A stretch of DNA of 45,817 nt. Source: a virus. The translations under genes were made by a program, and so were the position numbers. The notes below the pieces were generated by a model that saw only the letters and a program-made list of their open reading frames with translations, had not been told where the DNA came from and did no database searches. The stretch covers positions 1 to 45,817 of the IMG/VR virus record IMGVR_UViG_3300007539_000002; one strand, given 5' to 3'. Of this stretch, positions 16,334 to 22,345 are shown piece by piece; positions within the stretch are counted from its first letter, which is position 1; every line of letters begins with the position of its first letter.

Positions 16334-16532
16334 ATTCGCCGGATGGTCGGCCCGGTGCCGTCGGCCCTGAGCAAGAACCCAACAGGGCCAACCTCACCTA
16401 CGGTGGCCGTCGAGAATCCAGAACTGCAGCGCGATCATGCAGGCGCTGTGCGGATAATGCGTGATCACATAACGCAGGCCACCACATGTCTCTCCTGCGC
16501 ATAATGCCCACGGAGAGAGGCGTCAGTGGAGC

Positions 16533-16561
16533 TTGACCCGGACCGTTGGCCCTTGTAGCAT
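16533..16561 (+). promoter_or_regulatory. Candidate sigma70-type early promoter
   Basis: TTGACC, 17 bases, TAGCAT: five of six -35 and four of six -10 bases match the sigma70 consensus. Transcription would start near 16568 and give a leader of about 445 bases before the first early gene at 17014. An inverted repeat (16561-16600) covers the start region. Confidence 0.5.
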
Positions 16562-16822
16562 GGTGGCGTCGGAACGGCAGCCCAAGCCGGACGCCGACCA
16601 GTGAGCCGAAGCCGCCATGCACTACGGCGGGGGAAGGGTTGCACGGTAGCGGTGGAAACGAGCCGCCTAAGTACAACGAGCCGTGACTCTCCACTCAGCG
16701 AAGCTGACAGAGCAAGCCGAATGACCCCGTAAGGGGTCTGCCATCGAGAATGGTCCGCGACCTTCGGCCCAAGAGCCCCTAACGGGGAGAGCACGCCTGA
16801 CTGCTACGTAGGAGATTCCTGC

Positions 16823-16868
16823 GCCCTGAGACTTGTCTCAGTGTGCGGTGTCTCCAGACGGCAGGGGC
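16823..16868 (+). ncRNA. Possible branched RNA in early leader
   Basis: GCCCT (16823-16827) can pair with GGGGC (16864-16868, one G-U). Inside are GAGAC-TT-GTCTC and a second arm closed by TGC/GCA with GTCT-CC-AGAC. The result is a small three-way junction in the long early leader. Pairing by eye only. Confidence 0.35.
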
Positions 16869-16911
16869 AAAGAAATACGAGCAAAGACGACAGCCCTACG
16901 GGGGCAAGAAC

Positions 16912-16966
16912 GGAAGGCATGGTCACGCTGAACTTGTTCAGCGTGGGGTTCGAGTCCCCACCTTCC
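16912..16966 (+). ncRNA. tRNA-like branched RNA in leader of first early gene
   Basis: GGAAGG (16912-16917) pairs with CCTTCC (16961-16966). Directly inside the 3' strand is a T-arm: TGGGG, loop TTCGAGT, CCCCA (16944-16960), matching the tRNA T-loop consensus. The rest is one hairpin, CGCTGAAC-TT-GTTCAGCG, in place of the D and anticodon arms. At 55 bases it is far too short for a normal tRNA, and no CCA or anticodon loop is present. Acceptor stem plus T-arm is the minimal substrate recognised by RNase P, so it may be a processing signal. An old tRNA-derived attachment site is the alternative, but no integrase is present. Confidence 0.5.
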
Positions 16967-17013
16967 TATGCGTGCAACTCTGCACGCCATTCCACCACAC
17001 GGAGTAACGCATC

Positions 17014-17337
17014 ATGACGAACACGTTTCCCAAGCCGTACATCAACACGATCCCTGCCATGAGTCACGGGCTCTATGTCTTCGACAAAGTCGTCTGCAAC
17101 ACCGACAACGGAGCCGATCGCGTAGTGGTTCTCGCGGTCTGCAAGTGTGGCGCTGTCCAGAGCTTGCTCGTAGAGCCGTGCGACCTCCATTCGTGGCAGA
17201 GCGGCATGTTGGCCCAAAACGCCTTTCCGTACCTCAGCGAAGCTGAGCGTGAGGCGATGATCTCGCAGACATGCCCCGCATGTTGGGAGGCCATTGCCGC
17301 TGAGGTGCCGGAAGACTGGTTCGGCGACGACCAATAA
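17014..17337 (+). CDS. First early gene, possible zinc-ribbon protein
   Basis: 107 residues. ACGGAG lies before the ATG, and CCACCAC at 16992-16998. Two Cys pairs, CKC (43-45) and CPAC (87-90), could bind one zinc. The C-terminus is acidic (VPEDWFGDDQ). The stop is two bases before the hammerhead ribozyme. Being the first early gene, it could act in host takeover. No family is recognised. Confidence 0.75.
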   Translation: MTNTFPKPYINTIPAMSHGLYVFDKVVCNTDNGADRVVVLAVCKCGAVQSLLVEPCDLHSWQSGMLAQNAFPYLSEAEREAMISQTCPACWEAIAAEVPEDWFGDDQ

Positions 17338-17339
17338 CA

Positions 17340-17393
17340 GCTTCGCTGATGAGGCCTGAATGGCCGAAACGACCCCTTGGGGTCGTCCGAAGC
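17340..17393 (+). ncRNA. Type I hammerhead ribozyme
   Basis: All core bases are present. Stem I is GCTTCG (17340-17345) with CGAAGC (17388-17393). The core is CTGATGA (17346-17352). Stem II is GGCC (17353-17356) with GGCC (17362-17365) and loop TGAAT. GAA follows at 17366-17368. Stem III is ACGACCCC (17369-17376) with GGGGTCGT (17379-17386). The cleavage-site triplet is GTC with C17 at 17387. The 10.1-11.1 G-C and 15.1-16.1 A-U pairs also fit consensus. The open end is at stem I, so it is type I. It fills the gap between two early genes and should cut the mRNA after 17387, leaving about 38 bases of leader before the next ATG. Confidence 0.92.
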
Positions 17394-17425
17394 AACATGC
17401 ACAACCCACCACAGAAGGAGCATTT

Positions 17426-17620
17426 ATGCTCAAGTTCGACCGCATGACCGTTGCCGACCTGAATCTGGCGCTGTACCGCGCTGAGCAGGCCGGACGTTGG
17501 CAGGAAGCCGACGACATTGCTCTCTACCTGCGCTCAATTGCGCAAGACTCCATCACGCAGGCTATGCGGGACATGCCTGCAGCACCCGCAGCGCTGTACA
17601 ACTGGGAGGCGCGAGTATGA
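17426..17620 (+). CDS. Small early protein
   Basis: 64 residues. The start at 17426 has AAGGAG five bases upstream and CCACCAC at 17406-17412; the hammerhead lies just before. It is entirely helical (VADLNLALYRAEQAGRWQEA and following), like a small tetratricopeptide-type hairpin. Its TGA overlaps the next ATG. Function unknown. Confidence 0.7.
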   Translation: MLKFDRMTVADLNLALYRAEQAGRWQEADDIALYLRSIAQDSITQAMRDMPAAPAALYNWEARV

Positions 17621-17784
17621 GCCGCAAGCACTTCCGGTTGATCGCAGCGGCTATTGCCGCTCAGGTCCCGACAGTCGGCCATTCTGCAGCTTTGCAGATC
17701 GCTGCGGCGCTCGCCGACGACTTCGCGTATGAAAACCCACGCTTTGACCGGCAGCGGTTCCTAAGAGCCTGCGGAGTCCTGTAG
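17617..17784 (+). CDS. Small early protein
   Basis: 55 residues. ATG at 17617 overlaps the previous stop (ATGA), and no other start fits. A basic N-terminus (MSRKHFRLIAAAIAAQV) is followed by an Ala-rich helix and a charged end (FDRQRFLRACGVL). Overall helical; it may bind nucleic acid or a host protein. Family unknown. Confidence 0.65.
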   Translation: MSRKHFRLIAAAIAAQVPTVGHSAALQIAAALADDFAYENPRFDRQRFLRACGVL

Positions 17785-17790
17785 CACACT

Positions 17791-17839
17791 AGGCGCGACT
17801 GCTTTGCAGTGTAAGCGGGTGTCACAGCCCGTCGCGCCT
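17791..17839 (+). ncRNA. Compact three-way-junction RNA before the AAA+ gene
   Basis: AGGCGCGAC (17791-17799) pairs fully with GTCGCGCCT (17831-17839). Inside lie CTGC-TTT-GCAG and CGGG-TGTCACAG-CCCG; the second arm abuts the closing stem, as in a T-arm, though its loop is not tRNA-like. It starts seven bases after a stop codon. The rest of the 146-base leader (17785-17930) has another hairpin GCCGC-TTC-GCGGC, then CCACCAC at 17912-17918. Confidence 0.5.
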
Positions 17840-17930
17840 CTGCCGCTTCGCGGCGACTTGCGGTACCGTTGGCCCTCTACTACCTTCGGAGCCGTTGTAC
17901 ACTCAGCCCTTCCACCACACGAGGCCCAGA

Positions 17931-19235
17931 ATGACCGACCCGACCCGTGCCGCTCTTGAGCGGCACCTGCTCACCAACGGCGGTGACGCGAACAACCTCG
18001 CCAGAGCGCTGTCGAAGGCTCCGAAGTACCTGCGCAAGATGTTCCGCGCCAAGCACCGGCAGGGCTCGACTAGCCCGACCATGTGGGGCAAGCCCAACGG
18101 CAAGCTCGACAAGCAGCAGCGTGCTGCTCTGCTTGCAGAGTTCTGCGCCGTCAACGCTGCAGAGCTACAGGGCGACGGCTACGATCCCATCGTGCGGATC
18201 ATGCTCGCCAAGCTACCGGCCGTCGACACTCCTGCACCTGCTCCTGAGCCTGCACCGGCTCCTGAGCCTGCTCCTGCTCCTGCTCCTGCTCCTGCAGCAG
18301 CGCAGCCCGTGCAGCGCAGCGTCGAGATCGATCCACAGTTCGCTGTTGTTCACAGCGCTCTCGGCATCAAGCAGGCCGTCGCAGCGGCCCTAGAGGCCGA
18401 ACGCGAGGCCCTGACGGCTCGCATTCGCAGCGATCTGCAGATCGTGCGTTACGAGGTGCATGACGCAGGCAAGGTTCGGGTCGTCGACGGTCTGAAGCAC
18501 GAATGCTTCGAGCATACGCTCGACATCATGACGGCCGGACAGAGCCCTTGGCTCTACGGACCTTCCGGCACCGGCAAAACGAGCCTCGCGGCGCAGCTTG
18601 CCGCAGCGCTCGGCGTGCGGTATGCGGGCATCAGTGCGTCACCGGGCATGTCGAGCGCTGAGTTCGACGGTTGGTTGCTGCCGATCGGTGACAACGGCCG
18701 CTTCGAGCATGTCGAAAGCGTATGTCTCGACTTCATGGCCAACGGCGGGCTTTTCCTGATCGACGAGATCGCGAACCTGCCCGCGGACGTTGCTGCAAAG
18801 CTCAACATGCTGCTTGCCAACGGTGAAACGTGGATCTCGAAGCGGTTCGACAATCCGCACCTTAAGGTGCACAAGGATTTCTACCTAGTCGCGGCAGACA
18901 ACACAGCAGGCCGTGGCGGCGACCGTCGTTTCGTGCGGCAGCAGCAGGACAGCGCATTGCGTAACCGCTTCACGTTCGTTCGTGTCGGATACGATGCGGC
19001 CATGGAAAAGCAGCTTTTCGGCGACGACCGTGTATGGTTGGAGCGTGTCTGGGCGCTGCGCACCAAGGCGGCGCAGGTCAAACTCGTCGAGGAAGTCGGC
19101 CTGCGGCAGATCAAGCAGGGCTATCTCATGCGCAAGACGCACGGTGCCGACAAGTATCCCGTCGAGCGTTGCCTCGACATGATCACCGCAGGTTGGTCAG
19201 ACGACGACCGTGCAAAAGTCGGCGTCACCGCGTAG
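17931..19235 (+). CDS. MoxR/CobS-like AAA+ ATPase
   Basis: 434 residues. The start at 17931 is chosen for the GAGG and CCACCAC leader; an upstream in-frame ATG at 17895 has no SD. N-terminal helical domain (1-97), then a Pro/Ala linker (100-127), then the ATPase: Walker A GPSGTGKT (210-217), Walker B LFLIDE (274-279), sensor-1 Asn in AADN (324) and arginine finger RNR (344-346). The pattern fits the MoxR/CobS clade, whose members work with a vWA protein to remodel targets. The next gene (19330) looks like that partner. The target is unknown. Confidence 0.85.
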   Translation: MTDPTRAALERHLLTNGGDANNLARALSKAPKYLRKMFRAKHRQGSTSPTMWGKPNGKLDKQQRAALLAEFCAVNAAELQGDGYDPIVRIMLAKLPAVDTPAPAPEPAPAPEPAPAPAPAPAAAQPVQRSVEIDPQFAVVHSALGIKQAVAAALEAEREALTARIRSDLQIVRYEVHDAGKVRVVDGLKHECFEHTLDIMTAGQSPWLYGPSGTGKTSLAAQLAAALGVRYAGISASPGMSSAEFDGWLLPIGDNGRFEHVESVCLDFMANGGLFLIDEIANLPADVAAKLNMLLANGETWISKRFDNPHLKVHKDFYLVAADNTAGRGGDRRFVRQQQDSALRNRFTFVRVGYDAAMEKQLFGDDRVWLERVWALRTKAAQVKLVEEVGLRQIKQGYLMRKTHGADKYPVERCLDMITAGWSDDDRAKVGVTA

Positions 19236-19238
19236 GTC

Positions 19239-19287
19239 ACGGGATCGGGTACAAGCCCGCAGCGAGGTGCAAGCCCTCGCATCCCGT
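19239..19287 (+). ncRNA. tRNA-like three-way-junction RNA between AAA+ and vWA-like genes
   Basis: ACGGGAT (19239-19245) pairs with ATCCCGT (19281-19287). One arm is CGGG-TACAAG-CCCG. The other is GCGAGG, loop TGCAAGC, CCTCGC (19262-19280), which abuts the closing stem like a tRNA T-arm; the loop fits T-N-C-R-A-N-Y. It begins four bases after the AAA+ stop. A second small hairpin GCCC-ACTTC-GGGC follows, then CCACCAC at 19314-19320. Pairing is perfect in all three stems. Confidence 0.55.
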
Positions 19288-19329
19288 TTGCCCACTTCGG
19301 GCATGCTCACCATCCACCACGGAGCGCAC

Positions 19330-20316
19330 ATGCATCACACCACGCTGCCCGCCGGATCGGTCGTCACGACCGTTGAAACGGGCAAGAGGCGAGTGTGGGG
19401 CATCGACACCGATCCGGCGGCATCTGCTGCTGACACGATCTGGTGCTTCGACACTCCCCTGCACGAAGTCGAGCAACGTTTCGGCTACGCCGTATGTTCC
19501 GAAGGTCGCGAGAAGCTACCAAAAAGCTACGGCAAGGAAGTGCAGCTTTCAGACTGGGCGCTAGGCAACTCGCCAGACCTGCGGCAAGGCCTCGATGTCG
19601 GCGGGCTTCACGACATGGCCGTCACGGGCTACACGAAAGGCGTCGAGCGCCTAGCTAAGCTCAGCGCATCGCTGCACGATCAGGTGCCCGTGCCTGAGAC
19701 GATCCGCAGCCGATACGTCTGGGGCGACGAAGGCGACGACTACGATGTCCTGCGCACGTATAGCGGCGACTTCGACCGTGCCTTCGGCCAGTGGGAACCC
19801 GCTGCGTTCCGTGGCCCTCGCGTCATCACGCTGTATGTGCAGGTTGGCGGGTCAGCACGCGAGAATTGGGCTGACATGTTCTGGCGTGCAGCGCCGGGCG
19901 TCGTCGTCGCTGAGCATCTGCAAAATGCGGGCTTCCGTGTCGAGATGTACAGCGTGTTCATCGCCAAGCAGAACAACGACGACTGGACCGCGCACCGTTC
20001 GCTGATCAAAGCGGCAGACGAGCACGTTAGCCTCTCGTCTGTAGCGTACGCCACATGCCTCACAGCGTACTTCCGCATGTTCGGCTTCCCGATTGCAGCG
20101 TTCAACCCGTACAGCCACACCTACGGATGGGGCACGCCCAAGCCGGTCGTCGAAAGCACCAACATCCTCGACGACCTTGGGTGGACCGGCGACACGAGCA
20201 CGCACGCCATCACGTTCGGCTACTGCAACGACGAGAAGTCAGCAAAGCGTGAAGCCGCGAAGGCCCTGAAGCAAATTGCAGACATGATGGATCACCACAG
20301 CAGCGGGGTGGCGTAA
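19330..20316 (+). CDS. Degenerate vWA-like partner of the AAA+ ATPase
   Basis: 328 residues. The start at 19330 follows CCACCACGGAG; longer frames begin at 19210 and 19303. Residues 163-300 have the alternation of a vWA (Rossmann-like) fold: RVITLYVQVGGSARENW, then FRVEMYSVFIAK. The MIDAS motif DxSxS is replaced by QVGGS, so metal binding may be lost. The N-terminal 160 residues are specific to this protein. It directly follows the MoxR-like gene, as CobT follows CobS. The fold call is by eye. Confidence 0.6.
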   Translation: MHHTTLPAGSVVTTVETGKRRVWGIDTDPAASAADTIWCFDTPLHEVEQRFGYAVCSEGREKLPKSYGKEVQLSDWALGNSPDLRQGLDVGGLHDMAVTGYTKGVERLAKLSASLHDQVPVPETIRSRYVWGDEGDDYDVLRTYSGDFDRAFGQWEPAAFRGPRVITLYVQVGGSARENWADMFWRAAPGVVVAEHLQNAGFRVEMYSVFIAKQNNDDWTAHRSLIKAADEHVSLSSVAYATCLTAYFRMFGFPIAAFNPYSHTYGWGTPKPVVESTNILDDLGWTGDTSTHAITFGYCNDEKSAKREAAKALKQIADMMDHHSSGVA

Positions 20317-20326
20317 GCCACCCCGC
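20303..20326 (+). other. Ten-base hairpin with GTAA loop over a stop codon
   Basis: GCGGGGTGGC pairs with GCCACCCCGC around a GNRA-type loop GTAA, which contains the stop TAA of the vWA-like gene. No T-run follows. It may protect the upstream message or space the next SD (CAGGAG). Confidence 0.7.
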
Positions 20327-20340
20327 AGGAGCGGATTCAA

Positions 20341-20565
20341 ATGAGCAAACACACTGACACCCTGCGCACGTTGCACCGCATGCTCGACACCGCATGCGAC
20401 GACATCACGGCGGAGCTAGACCGGGGCATGTTCGCCGCCCTAGCCGGTATGCCAGTGCATGAGGCGACCCGCTTTTACAACACGATGCTGCGCATCGAAC
20501 GGTCGCTCGAAGGATGTGAAGCAATCTTGCAGGCGATGATCGACAACACCAACCCGGAAGGCTGA
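20341..20565 (+). CDS. Small helical early protein
   Basis: 74 residues with GGAG nine bases before the ATG. It is fully helical (LRTLHRMLDTACDDITAELD...IERSLEGCEAILQAMI) with acidic patches. It ends three bases before the next gene, with which it is probably co-translated. Function unknown. Confidence 0.7.
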   Translation: MSKHTDTLRTLHRMLDTACDDITAELDRGMFAALAGMPVHEATRFYNTMLRIERSLEGCEAILQAMIDNTNPEG

Positions 20566-20568
20566 AAC

Positions 20569-21330
20569 ATGAGCAAGGAAATCTTGAACAGCCTTGCAGA
20601 ATTGCTCGGCACGTCAGCGTACACCGATCACAACCCGTGCGCGTGCAGGCTCAGCGAGCCCTGCGACAAGTGCTGCAAGTGCGACATGTGCAGCGCGATC
20701 AGGAACTCGATCATACGGCAGTATGCGAGCGCCATGCACATCGACAGCACGCAAGACGCAGACGTTGTCGCTGAGCTGCTTGAAGGCATCCGCAGCGTGA
20801 TGGACAGCAAGCGGTTCGTCAGCCGATACGGGTTCGACTCAAGCAGTATGCCCGACTCAGATACGGTGCGCGGCATGACGGTTGATCAGTTGCGGGTCAT
20901 CCATGTGGCCATAGCGTCTCTACCCGTCGTTGCTGAGGCGTTCAACGACGGGGCAACACACCTGCGCAGCACGGGCAATGGCATCGTCGACGCTGCGGCC
21001 CGTGCAATCCTGTTCGACGGGCATTTTGCGCAAAATGTCATGATCCTGATGCGGGACCTCTGGATCATGGTTTGCAGACTGGCTCTGCAAAACCCCGGAC
21101 TACTGTCGTTTCAAGACGACATGGCAATCGACTCTGCCTTCGTGAACGCAGGCATAGCTGCGCTGCAGTTGCAAATCAACATGTACGAAGGCGTCGGCAT
21201 ACTGGACAGCATTCCGACCGGCGAACTGGAGCGTGCAGTGAATGACATTGCTGACGAGATGACCGGCGAGCAGCCTTCGCGTATCAACCCGCTCGGTGGC
21301 CTCATGCCGAAGGACGGTGTGCAGGCGTGA
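20569..21330 (+). CDS. Early protein with N-terminal cysteine cluster
   Basis: 253 residues. The N-terminal part has eight Cys within 21 residues (CAC...C..CC.C..C, about residues 24-42), enough for one or two zinc sites. The remaining 200 residues are helical with long amphipathic stretches. It overlaps the XRE-type gene by ATGA or GTGA. It might be a nucleic-acid or protein adaptor. Family not recognised. Confidence 0.65.
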   Translation: MSKEILNSLAELLGTSAYTDHNPCACRLSEPCDKCCKCDMCSAIRNSIIRQYASAMHIDSTQDADVVAELLEGIRSVMDSKRFVSRYGFDSSSMPDSDTVRGMTVDQLRVIHVAIASLPVVAEAFNDGATHLRSTGNGIVDAAARAILFDGHFAQNVMILMRDLWIMVCRLALQNPGLLSFQDDMAIDSAFVNAGIAALQLQINMYEGVGILDSIPTGELERAVNDIADEMTGEQPSRINPLGGLMPKDGVQA

Positions 21331-21560
21331 GCTTGAGCAAAGAACCGAAGCTGACGGCTCAGGGTGTGCGTGCTTGGCGCGAGCGCAAGGGTTGGTCGCA
21401 GTTGTACGCTGCGCGAGCAGCAGCCGTGGACGTGCGCACGTGGCGTAGGTGGGAGGCGGGTGACCGCTCGCCTCCCCACCTGCTCGGCCGTTGGATGCGT
21501 GCGGTCGATCTGATTATTAGCAAGGGGCTGCGGCCCGACCTACCACCACTCAACGAATAG
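21327..21560 (+). CDS. XRE-type HTH regulator
   Basis: 77 residues, GTG start overlapping the previous stop. LTAQGVRAWRERKGWSQLYA followed by AARAAAVDVRTWRRWEAGDR matches the Cro/CI-type HTH (recognition helix at VDVRTWRRWE). There is no dimer or protease-sensor domain. In a genome without integrase it probably controls the early region or a host promoter. Confidence 0.75.
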   Translation: MSLSKEPKLTAQGVRAWRERKGWSQLYAARAAAVDVRTWRRWEAGDRSPPHLLGRWMRAVDLIISKGLRPDLPPLNE

Positions 21561-21562
21561 CT

Positions 21563-21997
21563 ATGCAAACGTTTCTCCCAGTACCTAGCTTCGCAGACTC
21601 AGCCCAATCGCTCGACCGGCAACGGCTAGGCAAGCAGCGCGTCGAGGTGCTGCAGATACTCAACGCCCTCGCCGGGCAGTCTAAGGGTTGGACGAATCAC
21701 CCGGCGACTCGCATGTGGCGAGGCCACGAGCGTGCTTTGATCCGGTACGGTCTGGCAGTGTGCGACGAGTGGATCAAGCGCGGCTACAACGACTCGTGCC
21801 GCGACAAGATCCTTGCACACGAGCAGACGTACCGGCACCAGTCAGCCGACATGCCGCCGTGGATGGGCGACGACGACCTGCACCGCTCGCACCAGAGCAA
21901 CCTGAAACGCAAGAACCCTGATCACTACGCATTCTCAGTGCCCGACGACCTGCCGTACGTCTGGCCTATCAAACAGAGCAAGGGAGGTGACGCATGA
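21563..21997 (+). CDS. MSMEG_6728-like putative DNA glycosylase
   Basis: 144 residues. MQTFLPVPSF, LDRQRLGKQRVEVLQIL, NHPATRMWRGHE, AVCDEWIKRGY and LHRSHQSNLKRKNP follow the MSMEG_6728 family almost throughout. That family is annotated by similarity to pyrimidine-dimer glycosylases (T4 endonuclease V-like). If active, it would cut DNA at damaged or modified pyrimidines. The N-terminal Thr of T4 endonuclease V is not conserved here, so activity is uncertain. It is coupled to the next small gene (ATGA). Confidence 0.75.
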   Translation: MQTFLPVPSFADSAQSLDRQRLGKQRVEVLQILNALAGQSKGWTNHPATRMWRGHERALIRYGLAVCDEWIKRGYNDSCRDKILAHEQTYRHQSADMPPWMGDDDLHRSHQSNLKRKNPDHYAFSVPDDLPYVWPIKQSKGGDA

Positions 21998-22149
21998 GCA
22001 AGAAGTTGCACAACTCAAAGAACTACGAGACCGTAGTTCGCCACATGATCGACGCAACCTTGGACGCGATGGCCGCGAGCGCGAAGGACGACAGTGCGGC
22101 AGTGCAGAAGTGCATCGCCAAGCTCAGAAAGCTGAGCAAAGAACTCTGA
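21994..22149 (+). CDS. Small basic early protein
   Basis: 51 residues. ATG at 21994 overlaps the previous stop (ATGA) and GGGAGG lies seven bases upstream. It is basic and helical: MSKKLHNSKNYETVVRHMID, then an Ala-rich helix and a Lys-rich end. Function unknown; it may bind DNA or RNA. Confidence 0.65.
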   Translation: MSKKLHNSKNYETVVRHMIDATLDAMAASAKDDSAAVQKCIAKLRKLSKEL

Positions 22150-22177
22150 ACATCCACCAAACGACTACCGGGGGCGC

Positions 22178-22345
22178 GTGGTCATTGAGATTCACCCTAT
22201 GTACTACGAGGACGGCCCCGCTTCTGTCACCGCACTTACCGTCCGGTCGCCACAAGGTGATACGCTCAGGATCTTGAGATTTCTGGGCGAGAACCCTGAA
22301 GTAGTGCGCACCGCAATCGCAACCGCAATGGAGGAGGGAGCATGA
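22178..22345 (+). CDS. Small early protein
   Basis: 55 residues from a GTG at 22178; ATG at 22199 is the alternative. Its stop overlaps the pentapeptide-gene start (ATGA) and the frame is open throughout, which supports it. The SD is weak (GGGGGCGC). A beta-hairpin start (VVIEIHPMYY) is followed by a helix (VVRTAIATAMEE). A CCACCA sequence lies upstream at 22153-22158. Confidence 0.5.
   Translation: MVIEIHPMYYEDGPASVTALTVRSPQGDTLRILRFLGENPEVVRTAIATAMEEGA

Larger units (their letters stand above)
16088..17013. other. Main intergenic control region, hairpin-rich, no convincing gene
   Basis: About 920 bases between divergent late and early genes. It holds the AT-only stretch 16110-16118, a perfect palindrome CCCGTGCACGGG in 16170-16190, a nine-base hairpin 16314-16333, a GGCCCTG/CAGGGCC hairpin 16363-16389, an early promoter 16533-16561, hairpins at 16561-16600 and 16612-16630, GACCCC-GTAA-GGGGTC near 16725, and two branched RNA structures near 16823 and 16912. 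Open frames here lack start signals and look like chance. A long structured leader RNA or separate ncRNA is likely. Confidence 0.7.

Noticed and set aside
16718-16745. Hammerhead-like pattern with CTGACAGA and GAATGACCCC
   Set aside because: Core position 8 is not G, and no A15.1 follows GAA. Only the GTAA hairpin is real.
16398-16794. Minus-strand open frames in control region
   Set aside because: No start signals, biased low-quality composition, overlap with strong hairpins and early promoter.
16912-16968. A true tRNA gene
   Set aside because: Only 55 bases, no D-arm, no seven-base anticodon loop and no matching acceptor farther upstream; kept only as tRNA-like.
21327-21560. Evidence for lysogeny (XRE regulator)
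   Set aside because: No integrase, excisionase or partition gene in a complete genome. A small XRE protein alone does not show a temperate life style.
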